A stretch of 64,000 nucleotides of DNA, from assembly GCF_000009765.2 (NCBI RefSeq), contig NC_003155.5, forward strand, positions 8,866,001 through 8,930,000, given 5' to 3'. The stretch is from Streptomyces avermitilis MA-4680 = NBRC 14893 (GTDB lineage: Bacteria > Actinomycetota > Actinomycetes > Streptomycetales > Streptomycetaceae). This document shows positions 33,700-43,192 of this stretch, piece by piece; position 1 is the first letter of the stretch, and the number at the start of each line of letters is the position of its first letter. The notes below the pieces were generated by a model. The model was not told the DNA's origin. It did no database searches and saw only the letters and a list, made by a program, of their open reading frames with translations. The position numbers and the translations under genes are program-made.

Positions 33700-34560
33700 T
33701 CAGCGGGTCCGGCGGATGTAGTCCGTGCTGCCGGGCGTCGACACCAGCACGTCCCGGCGCACGATGCTCAACCGGCCGCCGTAGCCCGAACGGGCCTTGC
33801 GCAGACCGCTGTCGGTGTACTCGATGACGAGCACCCGGTCGTCGAACGCCTTCGCGTACGCCCCGCACTCGTCGTACGCGCCGCACTCCTCCGCCACCGC
33901 GAAGTCGAGCCCCGCCTTCTTTCTCACCCCGGCCAGCTCCACCGTGTTCTTCTGCGCGATGGCCAGGTGCCGGGCGTGCGCGTGGGCCGAGAGCAGGCGG
34001 ACGAAAGCGGTGGCGTCCTGGGCGGTGAGCAGGTGCCGGGAGCGGGTGTAGCTGTCGTAGTTGTCCGGTTCGACCGCGTCGAAGCCCTTGGCGGCGCAGC
34101 CGTCGATCCAGCGGTTGACGCGCGCCGCCACCCGCTCGCGCTTGGCCGCCGTGCCGATGTCGAGCAGCGGCTCGTCCCAGTCGCGGTCGATGACCACCTT
34201 GCCCCGCGCGTCCCGCAGCAGGAGATCGGCGGGCCACTTCCCCCGCTCGCTCGGCTGGGCCTGGAAGGCGTTGACGTAGCAGACGTTGTAGAGGCCGGGC
34301 GCGGGCGAGGCCGCACGGTCGCGGCTGACGACGCGGACGCCGGACGGCGGGCGGTAGGCGCCGCCGATCTGGTAGTCGAAACCGGCGTGGAGCGGGGGGA
34401 GCCGGACGGAGGTGGGCGCGGTGGCCGTGGCGTCCGGCTTCGGTTTCGGGGAGGCGTCGGTGGGGCCTCCGTCGGCACCGCAGCCCACGAGCGCCGTGAG
34501 GGCCATCAGCGCGGCGGCCGTGCCGGCTCCTGCGGCACGGGCAACACGCTTGACGGGCAT
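33700..34560 (-). CDS. GH114-like secreted lipoprotein (endo-alpha-1,4-polygalactosaminidase type)
   Basis: 286 residues. Signal peptide with a lipobox at ALTALVGC (Cys about 27), then a Thr/Pro/Lys spacer. The catalytic TIM barrel from about residue 55 has YVNAFQAQPS, LDIGT, FDAVEPDNYDSYTRS with its acidic pair, and AIAQKNTVEL, as in GH114/DUF297. Such enzymes cut galactosaminogalactan-like polymers of fungi. Anchored outside the membrane. The substrate is inference. Confidence 0.82.
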   Translation of the reverse strand: MPVKRVARAAGAGTAAALMALTALVGCGADGGPTDASPKPKPDATATAPTSVRLPPLHAGFDYQIGGAYRPPSGVRVVSRDRAASPAPGLYNVCYVNAFQAQPSERGKWPADLLLRDARGKVVIDRDWDEPLLDIGTAAKRERVAARVNRWIDGCAAKGFDAVEPDNYDSYTRSRHLLTAQDATAFVRLLSAHAHARHLAIAQKNTVELAGVRKKAGLDFAVAEECGAYDECGAYAKAFDDRVLVIEYTDSGLRKARSGYGGRLSIVRRDVLVSTPGSTDYIRRTR

Positions 34561-34897
34561 GTCCGCTCCATCAATCGCGAGTACGACCCCGCCTCGGACG
34601 CTTCGGCGTTCCTGGCGACTCTGGCCGGGCTTGGACGTGACTCCGCTACCGGCTGGGCGCACCTCTGTGTGCCGGAGCGCGCGGCCCGGCACGCCAAGAT
34701 CAAAGCCGTTCGCGACGGCCCGCGTCAAGGCCGTGCCGCCGTCGTGGTCACGATCACGCCACCGCGCGGGCGGCCGGTCGCCCGACGGGGGCGCGACACG
34801 GCGACGCCCCGCCGGCGCTCGGTCCGCTCATGGAGCCCCGCGCCCCGGCCGGGTGAACCTTCCCGTGGAACCCTGACCCGCGGTCTATTGTCAGGAC
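34561..34897. other. Gap with a leaderless promoter at its right end
   Basis: No gene recognised. The plus strand can be translated as a protein-like string (FLATLAGLGRDSATGWAHLC, about 34607-34668) with no start or family match, perhaps a remnant. At its right end is the TATTGT hexamer described for the next gene. No clear hairpin. Confidence 0.35.
34886..34891 (+). promoter_or_regulatory. -10 element for a leaderless start
   Basis: TATTGT (fits TAnnnT) ends six bases before the ATG of the alpha/beta hydrolase; the AGGA inside that six-base gap is too close to serve as a ribosome site. Confidence 0.4.
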
Positions 34898-35785
34898 ATG
34901 ACAGGAGACCGCATCGCGCTGGCCGTCCACGACCACGGGGGCGACGGCTCACCCCTGCTCCTTCTGCACGGCGCCCGGCGCACCCTCGCCGACTGGGCCG
35001 CCGTCGCCCCGCTCCTCGTACCGCGGCACCGGGTGCTGTCCGTCGATCTGCGCGGCCACGGTCTGTCCCCGTCCGGGCCGTGGAGCCTCCCCGAGGTGCT
35101 GGGCGACATCGAAGCGGTCATGGAGGAGTACGGGATCCCCGGCGCGCTGCCGGTCGGCCACTCCCTCGGCGGCATGATCGCGGTGCTGTACGCCCTGGAG
35201 CACCCGGAGGTGACACCCGGCGCGGTGAACCTCGACGGATACGGGTGGGGGCGACCGGACCAGTACGTCGGGCTCGACGCGGAGTTTGTGGCGGAACACC
35301 GCCGGCGGCTGCCGAAACTGGCCGCCGCGACCTGGGGACAGCCCCTGCTCGCCGGCGGACTCAAGGACCTGCTCGCCCGGGAGCGGGCGACGTCGGACCG
35401 GCTGGGCATCCCGTACGAGCTGCTGGAGGCGGGCGTACTGCGCTCCGTCCGCGAACGGCCCGGAGGCGGCCTCGAGGTGCGCCCCGAGCGCAGGCACGCG
35501 CTGGAAATGCTGGACTTCATCGAGTCGTTGGACCTCTTCGCCCTGTTCCGGCGGATGACCCGCCCCCTGCTGCTCGGCTGCGCTCTGCGGCCCGCGGCGT
35601 CCGTCCCGGGACTGAAGTGGTTCGACGACCTGATGGCCGCCTACGCCCGAGGGCTCGCCCGCGACCTCGCCGAACTGGCCGCCCAGCGACCAGATGTGAC
35701 GCTCGCTCAGATCGACAGCACACATGACATGCTGCTGGAGAACCCGAGGGCGGTCGCCGACGCCATCCTCGACTTCGCCTCCTGA
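34898..35785 (+). CDS. Alpha/beta hydrolase
   Basis: 295 residues. The core is LLLLHGARRTLADWAAV (oxyanion hole), VDLRGHGLSPSG, the nucleophile elbow PVGHSLGGMIAVLYALEHP and a late His in IDSTHDMLLENP. It fits the haloperoxidase/epoxide-hydrolase-like group with a helical cap. The substrate is unknown. Leaderless start supported by TATTGT six bases before ATG. Confidence 0.88.
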   Translation: MTGDRIALAVHDHGGDGSPLLLLHGARRTLADWAAVAPLLVPRHRVLSVDLRGHGLSPSGPWSLPEVLGDIEAVMEEYGIPGALPVGHSLGGMIAVLYALEHPEVTPGAVNLDGYGWGRPDQYVGLDAEFVAEHRRRLPKLAAATWGQPLLAGGLKDLLARERATSDRLGIPYELLEAGVLRSVRERPGGGLEVRPERRHALEMLDFIESLDLFALFRRMTRPLLLGCALRPAASVPGLKWFDDLMAAYARGLARDLAELAAQRPDVTLAQIDSTHDMLLENPRAVADAILDFAS

Positions 35786-35849
35786 CGCCGGCCGTACCGA
35801 AGCCCGCTGGACGGGGGCGCCGCCCGAACCTGCCGAGCCGGCTGGCGGC

Positions 35850-36090
35850 GGCGTGTCGCTCTCGCCGTCCCGTCTCGCGCACCTCGTCGCCGAGCCGCTC
35901 GGCCGGTCCCCGATGCGGGCGCTGCGCGACGCCGGGCTGCCGCACGCCGCACGGCTCCTGGAAGCCACCGAGCTGTCCGTCGAGCGCGTGGCCGCCGCCT
36001 CCGGATTCGCCGACCCGTTCCCCTTCGGCCGGGCATTCCGGCAACGCTACGGAAGCCCGCTCGGCCGTCTACCGGACCGGCCTCGAACGC
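35850..36090 (+). pseudogene. AraC-type DNA-binding domain remnant
   Basis: The frame gives LSPSRLAHLVAEPLGRSPMR, ALRDAGLPHAARLLEATEL, SVERVAAASGFADPFPFGRA and FRQRYGSPLG, nearly a full AraC HTH domain. No start codon with a ribosome site precedes it; the ligand-binding N-terminal region is missing and the sequence before it is read from the hydrolase stop. Probably the tail of a lost regulator. Confidence 0.65.
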
Positions 36091-36215
36091 AACGGTCCCT
36101 GAATTCCGGGCAGAAGGGGGACGGGACGTTACCCGAATTCCCGCCGTAGGGCGAACCGGCTGACCTTTCGTCAACTTCATGGCCCCCGCATGAATTGTGG
36201 AAAGTGAGGAGGGCG

Positions 36216-36246
36216 CTTGTTGACTCTCGGTGACCTGTGCAAAAGT
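36216..36246 (+). promoter_or_regulatory. Conserved upstream block of sigma-lectin gene 1
   Basis: CTTGTTG begins it and TGTGCAA follows exactly 20 bases from its start; GT ends the block. The same block stands ahead of the paralogue at 46967-46997: 22 of 31 aligned bases agree with no gaps. Here it lies 200 bases before the start codon. A shared promoter or operator is likely. Confidence 0.55.
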
Positions 36247-36445
36247 GTGATCGTCAGCGCGCGGTCAATTGATTTTTCCGCTGCGCGTCTACGGCGTTCC
36301 TGTTCGCCGCCCGCTTCGAAAGAGCCGTCCGGGACGGGTGTTCGGGATGTCGGACCCCCACAAGGATGCTGCCTCCGTGTTGCCGGTCGGGCAGTGCGTC
36401 CAATGGTCTGGACTATTTCCTGCGGAACTTTGGAGGAAAGTGGAC

Positions 36446-39136
36446 GTGAATGATGGGGTCCGGTCGAATTCCCCCGACCCCGCCGCGTCGCACGAGGTGA
36501 CGGACGAGCAACTCGCGGCCGAGCTGAAGAAGTTCGCCGGGAAGCGGACCGTGCACTATCCGGTGAGCGAACTCCTCGCCCGGCACTGGGAGGAGGCCTT
36601 CTCCTACGCGCGACTGTGCACGGACGGGGCGCACCCCGCCGGAATGCTCACCACGGCCGCGTTCACCAGGCTGTTCGAGGAAGCCGCACGCCAGGGCGGC
36701 CCGACGGCCGCCTGGCGTCCCCAACTGCTCGTCGCGATCCGCCGGATCGCGGCGGAATGGGACTCCGACCACCGCCGGCCACTGCTCCATCCCGAACTGC
36801 GCTCCGACCCCGGGGCGACGGGCCGGGCCGCGGCCCGGCTCCTGCCGCCGGAGAACCGACGGCTCGTGTCCCGCGCGTTCCAGCGACTCGCCGAACCCGC
36901 CCGCTGCCTGCTGTGGCACACCCAGGTGGAGGGCGAGGCCATCGACATACCGGCCGCCCTGCTGGGCCTCGACGCCGACGGCGCGGCCGTGAGACTGGAA
37001 CGGGCCCGCGAACAACTCCGTGAGGGCTGCCTCGACGTCCACCGGGAATTCGCCGCCGGGGACGAGTGCCGACGCTACGCGCGTCTACTCGACGTCTCGC
37101 TGCGGCGCGGCGACGATGCCCTCGACCCCGATCTGAGCGACCACATGGCCGGTTGCGCGCACTGCCGGTGCGCCGCGGAACAGCTCAACCGCTTCTACGA
37201 CCGGCTCCCGGTACTGCTGGCCGAAGGAGTGCTCGGCTGGGGTGCGCGGGAATACCTCGACTCACGGGGCGAACGCGCGCCCGGGACCGTGGAGAAGGCG
37301 GCGGGCCGCCCGACCGCCGCGGCGCCGCCGGCCGTCGTGGCCGACGCCCGCATGGACTTCACGGCCGACACGGGACCGGATCCCACGGCCGGCATGCCCA
37401 AGGACTTCGCGGCCCACGCGGCACCGCGTTTTCCGGCGGGCCGCACATCGGCGGGATTCGGACCGGACGCACCGCGGGACTTCCAGGCCGGCACGGGACA
37501 GGGCCCCACGGCCGGCACGGGACAGAGCCCCACCGTCGGCACGGGACCGGGTCCCACGGTCGGCACGGGACCGGGCATCCAGGCTGGCGCGGGACCGGGC
37601 ATCCAGGCCGGCGCGAGACCGGGTCTCACGGCCGACACACCGGACTTCGAGTCCGACAGGCCGGATTTCGCAGCCGCCACGGGTCCGGACGGCACGGAGG
37701 GCACGGCCGAGACAGCCGACACGGCACAGGACTTCACGGCCGGCATGCCGGAGGACTTCGCGGCCCACGCAACACGCGAGTTCCCGGCGGCCGGCACGTC
37801 GCCGGGCTTCGGGACGGACGTACCGCCGGACGTCGTGGCCGACGCGGCGCAGGACTTCGCGGTCGCGGCCGACGCGCGGCTGGACTTCGCCGCCGGTCCC
37901 GACGAGGGGCTCCCGCACGCGCCCCGGGAGAACAGGAGCCCGCACCGCTCGGCGGACCCGCACGCACCCGGCCACGGCGGCACCGCGCGGTACCCGGCCG
38001 ACGCGAACGCAGGTGCGGGCCCGGCGACCGATACCGGCAGCGCGCGTCACGCGTCCGACGCGGGCGCGGGCGCGCGCCCGTCGACCGACACCGGTGGGAG
38101 TGCGCGTCACGCGGCGGGGCCGGGTGACGGCTCCCGTTCGGCGCGCGCCGTGCCGCCCGCGGGTCCCCGTTCGGCGCACAAGGCACGTCGGCGCGCCCTG
38201 CGCCGCCGTCGGCACGTCGCCCTCGCCGTGCTGACGGTGAGCGCGTGTGTATTCGTTCCGCTGGCCCTGTGGTCCGGTTCCTGGTCGGGCGGGGGCGGCA
38301 CGGCCGCCGGCCGCTCGTCCGGCGAACCCGGCACCGGCACGGAGTCGGGCAGCTCCGGCTCGCTGCCCTGGGTCGGCGCCGCCGCCGCCGCGCCGAGCGG
38401 CACCGTCCAGGGACGGATCCGCAACGCGGACAGCGGGCTGTGCATCGGCATCGGCAAGAACAAGGCCGTCGCCGGGGCGGAGGCCGTGCTCGTCGACTGC
38501 ACGTCGTCCGCGACCCAGCGCTGGGAGTACGAGACGGACGGCCTGCTGCGCAGCCTGGCCGCGCCCGAACTGTGTCTGGACTCCCACCTCGGCTACTCGG
38601 TCCAACTCGCGGCGTGCGCGGGGGAGTCCCAGCCAGGGACGAAGAACGTGCGGTACGACTTCACTCTCCAGGGCTCGCTCGTGCCGCGCTGGAACCAGGA
38701 CCTGGCCCTGACCTCCGCCTCCGGCGGCCGCGGGGCCGCGCTCGTGCTGAAGCCGCGCACGGACAGCGAGTCCCAGCGCTGGCTGGCCGACACCTCCAAC
38801 GATCTGGAGATGCAGTCGGTCAACTGGGGCATCGGCAGTGAGTCCACCGCTCCGACGACCAGGTCCGCGAAGTCGTCAGCGACGCCCACCCCGGCCGGCA
38901 CGCCCACGACCGGCACGCCGAAGTCGTCCCGTACGCCGTCGACCGGTTCCGTCACCTCCGGGGGCGCCTCCGGAGGCTGGTGCTATTACCCGTACTGCTC
39001 GTCGAACGGACAGGGTGGCTGGCCGACCTCCGGAGGCTCCGGCGACTCCGGCGGAGGTTACGGCGGCGGCGGAGGCTACGGCGATTCCGGCGGTTCCGGC
39101 ACGGGGAACGGCGGAGGCGGCGGTGGCCGGGGATGA
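36446..39136 (+). CDS. Sigma factor-anti-sigma-membrane-lectin fusion protein 1
   Basis: 896 residues. GTG at 36446 is eight bases after GGAGGA. Residues about 40-205 resemble an ECF sigma factor: region 2-like (LARHWEEAFSYARLCTDGAH) and region 4-like (CLLWHTQVEGEAIDIPAALL, then LERAREQLREGC). Cys208 and His233-x3-Cys237-x2-Cys240 are the zinc anti-sigma signature. A disordered linker of some 320 residues has two copies of a GMP(K/E)DFAAHA block 117 residues apart and TGPGPTVG-type repeats. A membrane helix (about 591-612) leads to a ricin-type trefoil (about 650-785) and a Gly-rich end. Single-component transmembrane signalling is inferred. See paralogue at 47215. Confidence 0.85.
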   Translation: MNDGVRSNSPDPAASHEVTDEQLAAELKKFAGKRTVHYPVSELLARHWEEAFSYARLCTDGAHPAGMLTTAAFTRLFEEAARQGGPTAAWRPQLLVAIRRIAAEWDSDHRRPLLHPELRSDPGATGRAAARLLPPENRRLVSRAFQRLAEPARCLLWHTQVEGEAIDIPAALLGLDADGAAVRLERAREQLREGCLDVHREFAAGDECRRYARLLDVSLRRGDDALDPDLSDHMAGCAHCRCAAEQLNRFYDRLPVLLAEGVLGWGAREYLDSRGERAPGTVEKAAGRPTAAAPPAVVADARMDFTADTGPDPTAGMPKDFAAHAAPRFPAGRTSAGFGPDAPRDFQAGTGQGPTAGTGQSPTVGTGPGPTVGTGPGIQAGAGPGIQAGARPGLTADTPDFESDRPDFAAATGPDGTEGTAETADTAQDFTAGMPEDFAAHATREFPAAGTSPGFGTDVPPDVVADAAQDFAVAADARLDFAAGPDEGLPHAPRENRSPHRSADPHAPGHGGTARYPADANAGAGPATDTGSARHASDAGAGARPSTDTGGSARHAAGPGDGSRSARAVPPAGPRSAHKARRRALRRRRHVALAVLTVSACVFVPLALWSGSWSGGGGTAAGRSSGEPGTGTESGSSGSLPWVGAAAAAPSGTVQGRIRNADSGLCIGIGKNKAVAGAEAVLVDCTSSATQRWEYETDGLLRSLAAPELCLDSHLGYSVQLAACAGESQPGTKNVRYDFTLQGSLVPRWNQDLALTSASGGRGAALVLKPRTDSESQRWLADTSNDLEMQSVNWGIGSESTAPTTRSAKSSATPTPAGTPTTGTPKSSRTPSTGSVTSGGASGGWCYYPYCSSNGQGGWPTSGGSGDSGGGYGGGGGYGDSGGSGTGNGGGGGGRG

Positions 39137-39144
39137 CCCTGGTG

Positions 39145-40488
39145 TCAGGCGCCGAAGAGCTGGAGTGACAGCCACAGTGCCGTCACGGCCGGGACGAGTG
39201 CCGCCGGTACGGCGATCAGGCCGAGCCGGGTGAATTCCCTCAGGTCGACGCCGTGATCGTGCTGGTGCAGGATCCGCCGCCACAGCAGGGTGGCCAGGGA
39301 TCCCGCGTACGTGAGGTTGGGGCCGATGTTGACGCCGAGCAGCATGGCGAGCACCGGCCCGGACCCCGCGGGGGCGGTCAGCGGCAGCAGCACGAGCACG
39401 GCCGGCAGGTTGTTGATCAGGTTCGCCAGCACGGCGGCGAGCGCGGCGATGGCCAGCAGGGCGGGCAGCCCGGTCCCGTCGGGCAGCAGGCGGCCGAGGG
39501 CGTCGGAGAGCCCGTTGTCCACGACCGCCCGTACGACGATGCCCAGCGCGAGGACGAAGGCGAGGAAGCCGGGTGCCGCGGCCCGCACCACGGTGAGCGG
39601 GGTGGCGCGCCGCCGGACCAGCGCCCGGCCGGCGAGCACGAGCGCACCGGCCAGGGCGGACCAGGCCGGGTCGATGCCGAGCGCGGAGGCCACGACGAAG
39701 CCCGCCAGGGTGCAGACCACGGTGACCAGCGCGAACAGTGGCATCGCGGGCGGTGCCTCGTCGACGGCCGCCGACGAGGCGGCCGTGCCGAGGTCGCGGC
39801 GGAAGAAACGCCGGAAGACCACGTACTCGGCGCCGATGGCCACCAGCCACGGCAGTGCCATCAGTGCCCCGAAGTGGGTGAAGCTCAGGCCCGCGGCGCT
39901 GAACGCCAGCAGGTTGGTGAGATTGGAGACCGGCAGCAGCAGCGAGGCCGTGTTCGACAGGTGGGTGCAGGCGTACACGTGCGGCTTCGGCCGGGCGCCC
40001 ATGCGGGCTGCCGTGGCGAACACCACGGGTGTGAGCAGGACGATGGTGGCGTCCAGGCTGAGTACGGCCGTGATCGCCGAGGCGAGCGCGAAGACGGCGG
40101 TGAGCAGTCGCCCGGGGCGGCCCGCCGCCCACCGCGCCATCCAGGCTCCGCAGGCCCGGAAGAGACCTTCGTCGTCGCAGCAGCGGGCGAGCACGAGGAC
40201 CGCGGCGAGGAACCCGATCACCGGCCCCAGGTGCTCGGCCTCCTCGCGCACGTGGTCCCAGGAGATCGCTCCGGTGGCCATCGCGATCCCGGCGGCGGGC
40301 ACCGCGACGACCGCCTCCGGCCAGTTGAAGGGACGCACGACGGCACAGACGAGCACGGCGACGAGCAGGCCGATGGACAGGGTCTCGGCGAACGGGGTGT
40401 TCAGGTCTCGGTCCTCCCGGACACAGTCGGCTTTCCCACCCCATCGAACCAGGTACGCCACGAACCACCACCGACGGGGTCGTCCCAT
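39145..40488 (-). CDS. ArsB/NhaD-like (ion transporter superfamily) permease
   Basis: 447 residues with 10-12 membrane helices. LSNTASLLLPVSNLTNLLAF and NLINNLPAVLVLLPLTAPAG match the conserved Asn-rich hairpins of the ArsB/NhaD/SLC13 superfamily. The substrate (arsenite, Na+/H+ or an organic anion) is undecided; no ars operon is present. The start is uncertain: the ATG used here has no ribosome site, whereas a CTG at 40404 (LNTPFAE) follows GGGAGGAC by six bases and may be the true start. Ends nine bases from sigma-lectin gene 1. Confidence 0.82.
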   Translation of the reverse strand: MGRPRRWWFVAYLVRWGGKADCVREDRDLNTPFAETLSIGLLVAVLVCAVVRPFNWPEAVVAVPAAGIAMATGAISWDHVREEAEHLGPVIGFLAAVLVLARCCDDEGLFRACGAWMARWAAGRPGRLLTAVFALASAITAVLSLDATIVLLTPVVFATAARMGARPKPHVYACTHLSNTASLLLPVSNLTNLLAFSAAGLSFTHFGALMALPWLVAIGAEYVVFRRFFRRDLGTAASSAAVDEAPPAMPLFALVTVVCTLAGFVVASALGIDPAWSALAGALVLAGRALVRRRATPLTVVRAAAPGFLAFVLALGIVVRAVVDNGLSDALGRLLPDGTGLPALLAIAALAAVLANLINNLPAVLVLLPLTAPAGSGPVLAMLLGVNIGPNLTYAGSLATLLWRRILHQHDHGVDLREFTRLGLIAVPAALVPAVTALWLSLQLFGA

Positions 40489-40509
40489 CGGCCGACCGGC
40501 CCCGGCCCC

Positions 40510-42903
40510 TCACTCGTACGTCAGCGGGAGCTCCGCCCAGATCGTCTTGCCGTCGGGCGTGTGCCGGCTGCCCCAGCGCTGGGTCAGCTGGGCGACCAGG
40601 AGCAGTCCGCGGCCGCCCTCGTCGAAGGTCCTGGCGCGGCGCAGATGGGGGGCGGTGTGGCTGGCGTCGGACACCTCGCAGATGAGCGTGGTGGCGTCGT
40701 GGATGAGGCGGAGCCGGATGGGGTGGTCGCCGTACCGGATCGCGTTGGTGACGAGCTCGCTGACCACGAGCTCCACGGTGAACGCGGCCTCGCTCAGGTG
40801 CCACGTGTCCAGCTGCCCCACCACCTGCTTGCGGATCGCCGCGACCAGCGCCGGGTCCGCGGGGATGTCCCACGTCGTGACCTGGGACGCGGGCAGCCCG
40901 TAGGTGCGGGCGAGCAACAGCGCCACGTCGTCGGCCACTCCGCAGGCCGGGAGCAGGGCGTGCAGGATCCGGTCGCAGGCCTCGTTCAGGGAGGAGCCGC
41001 GGGAGCCGGACAGGGCGTCGCACAGCAGCTGGTGGCTCGCGCCGACGTCCCGCTCCCGGCTCTCGATCAGACCGTCGGTGTACAGGCCGAGCACGGTGCC
41101 CTCGGGAAGGTCGACCACGGCGGACTCGAAGGGCAGCCCGCCCAGGCCCAGCGGCGGGCCGGCCGGCAGCTTGATCTGCCGCGGCCGCGCTCCCGGCGTC
41201 ATCATCACCGGCGGCGGATGCCCGGCCCGGGCGATCGTGCACCGGCGGGAGATCGGGTCGTACACCGCGTACAGACAGGTGGCGCCCACCTCGCCGGTGG
41301 TCCCGTCCTGCCCGGCCTCCGCGGACAGCCGTACGACGAGGTCGTCCAGGTGGGTGAGGAGCTCGTCGGGAGCCAGATCGATGTCGGCGAGCGTCCGCAC
41401 GGCGGTGCGCAGCCGCCCCATCGTCGCGGACGCCTGGATGCCGTGGCCGACGACGTCGCCGACGACCATGGCGACCCGCATCCCCGACAGCGGGATCACG
41501 TCGAACCAGTCGCCGCCCACCCCGGCGCGGGCGGCCGGCAGGTAGCGGGACGCCGCCTCCAGCGCGGCTGTCAGCGGCAGGGTCCGCGGCAGCAGACTGC
41601 GCTGCAGCGCCAGCGCGGTCTCGCGCTCGCGGGAGAACCGGCGCGCGTTGTCGATACAGACGGCGGCCCGGGCCGTCACCTCCTCGGCCAGCAGGACGTC
41701 GTCCGCCGTGAACGGATCGGGCCGCCGGAACCGGGTCAGGACGGCCACCCCGAGGGTCGCCCCGCGGGCCTGGATCGGTACCGACATCGAGGAGTGGATG
41801 CCGTACTCGTGGATGCGCTGTTCACGCCGCCGGTCCCAGCCGAGCCACTCGGCGAGCGTGGCCCGGTCGTCCGGGGCGACGATCGTCCGGCCGGCCACCA
41901 GTGAGTCCGCCTGCGGCGAGGAGGCGGGGTAGACGTCCACCTGTCCGGGCCTGACCACCGCCTCGGGGGAGCCGGGATTCACCGACTGGTGGGCGGCGCG
42001 GCGCAGCGAGACCGGTGCGGTGAGCGACCTGGGGTAGGGCTCGGCCCCGTCCTGCGACGGGTCCAGCAGATCGACGCTGACGAAGTCGGCGAGCGCCGGT
42101 ACGCAGACGTCCGCCAGCTCCTGGGCGGTGCGGGTGACGTCGAGGGTGCTGCCGATACGGACGCTCGCCTCGTTCACCAGCTGCAGCCGCTCCCGGGCCA
42201 GGTACTGGTCGGAGAAGTCGTGGGCGGTCACACAGGCGCCGTGCACCCGGCCGGCGTCGTCGGTCAGCGGGGCGAGCCGGGCGAGCCAGGCGTGTGCGCG
42301 CTCCTCCCCGCCGGAGCGCATGTACGTCTGCACATCGCGTCTCTCCCCGCTGGCGAGCACCTCGCGCAGGTGCCGCTCCATCTCCTCGTTCTCGGGCTTG
42401 CCGCCGATCTCCGAGAGCCGCAGACCGCGGATGCGGTCCTCCGGAAGTCCGATCATGTCGGCCATCGCGTCGTTGATGCCGTGCAGCCGCAGGTCGGTGT
42501 CGTAGACCGCGGTCGCGCACGGCGACATGGTCAGCGCGCTCCTCATCAACGGGTCGTCCTGCGGGCGCGGGCCGAGGCCGCCCAGCGGGGTGACCAGCAG
42601 CCAGTCCCCGGCGCCGTTGGCGGGGGCCCGCTGTCTGTGGTGGGCGAGCAGCCACACGGACAGGGTGCGGCCGTCGCGGTGGCGCAGCTCGAGGGTGCCG
42701 CTCCAGCGGTCGCCGGACGGCCGCGGCGGATGTCCGGCACCGCCGAGGACCAACAGGTCCGCGACCGGACGGCCCTCGACCTCCTCCGGCGTGTAGCCGA
42801 GGAGCCGGCGGGCGCCCTCGTTCCAGTCGACCAGGACGCCGCTCTCGTCGATGACAGCCCGAGCCGTGGCGGCCTCGCCGCCGGAAGGCAGGTCCGGGCT
42901 CAT
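40510..42903 (-). CDS. PAS-GAF-SpoIIE phosphatase-HATPase regulator
   Basis: 797 residues starting MSPDLPSGG behind GGGAGTGG. Order: PAS (about 15-110, GVLVDWNEGARRLLGYTPEE), second PAS/PAC (about 140-255), GAF (about 265-430, IHSSMSVPIQARGATLGVAV), SpoIIE-like PP2C (about 450-650, GGDWFDVIPLSGMRVAMVVG and YTDGLIESRE), and a C-terminal anti-sigma-type HATPase (FTVELVVSELVTNAIRYGDH). Such proteins dephosphorylate STAS antagonists and can also act as kinases to control sigma factors. No partner STAS gene is adjacent. Its place beside the sigma-lectin genes is notable but may be chance. Confidence 0.9.
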   Translation of the reverse strand: MSPDLPSGGEAATARAVIDESGVLVDWNEGARRLLGYTPEEVEGRPVADLLVLGGAGHPPRPSGDRWSGTLELRHRDGRTLSVWLLAHHRQRAPANGAGDWLLVTPLGGLGPRPQDDPLMRSALTMSPCATAVYDTDLRLHGINDAMADMIGLPEDRIRGLRLSEIGGKPENEEMERHLREVLASGERRDVQTYMRSGGEERAHAWLARLAPLTDDAGRVHGACVTAHDFSDQYLARERLQLVNEASVRIGSTLDVTRTAQELADVCVPALADFVSVDLLDPSQDGAEPYPRSLTAPVSLRRAAHQSVNPGSPEAVVRPGQVDVYPASSPQADSLVAGRTIVAPDDRATLAEWLGWDRRREQRIHEYGIHSSMSVPIQARGATLGVAVLTRFRRPDPFTADDVLLAEEVTARAAVCIDNARRFSRERETALALQRSLLPRTLPLTAALEAASRYLPAARAGVGGDWFDVIPLSGMRVAMVVGDVVGHGIQASATMGRLRTAVRTLADIDLAPDELLTHLDDLVVRLSAEAGQDGTTGEVGATCLYAVYDPISRRCTIARAGHPPPVMMTPGARPRQIKLPAGPPLGLGGLPFESAVVDLPEGTVLGLYTDGLIESRERDVGASHQLLCDALSGSRGSSLNEACDRILHALLPACGVADDVALLLARTYGLPASQVTTWDIPADPALVAAIRKQVVGQLDTWHLSEAAFTVELVVSELVTNAIRYGDHPIRLRLIHDATTLICEVSDASHTAPHLRRARTFDEGGRGLLLVAQLTQRWGSRHTPDGKTIWAELPLTYE

Positions 42904-43192
42904 CGTCGCCACTCCCTTGCGCACACTCTCAGTGAACAGGCGCGTCACACGGGTTCCAGCCTAGTGCGTGCCCCGATTCCGCACCCGGAACATGACTTCA
43001 CGGCCCGCATCCGGGCGCCGCGGGCCGGCGCCCGTCCGTCCCGTCCTGCCGCGGTGGCGATCCGGCCGATGCGACGCGAGAGACAGAAGTGAGTGGACGG
43101 ACCCTTGACGCGCATAAGTGTTCCTCCGTCAGAATCTGTTTGTTCACGATCAGTTGTGAGTACTTTTGAGCCGTTAACGAGGGAGAGTCGCC
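42904..43192 (+). promoter_or_regulatory. Upstream region of the GH2 gene
   Basis: Divergent gap. TTGACG (43107-43112) and CAGAAT (43132-43137) are spaced by 19, a weak promoter match. The next 50 bases are AT-rich with TTCAC...GTGAG half-sites, a possible repressor site. GAGGGAGAG precedes the ATG. Confidence 0.35.

Noticed and set aside
39145..40488. Permease as proof of arsenic resistance
   Set aside because: No arsR, arsC or arsenite-binding partner; the superfamily has several substrates.
38876..41242. Minus-strand frame of 788 codons overlapping the permease and phosphatase genes
   Set aside because: Wrong frame of two clearly coding genes.
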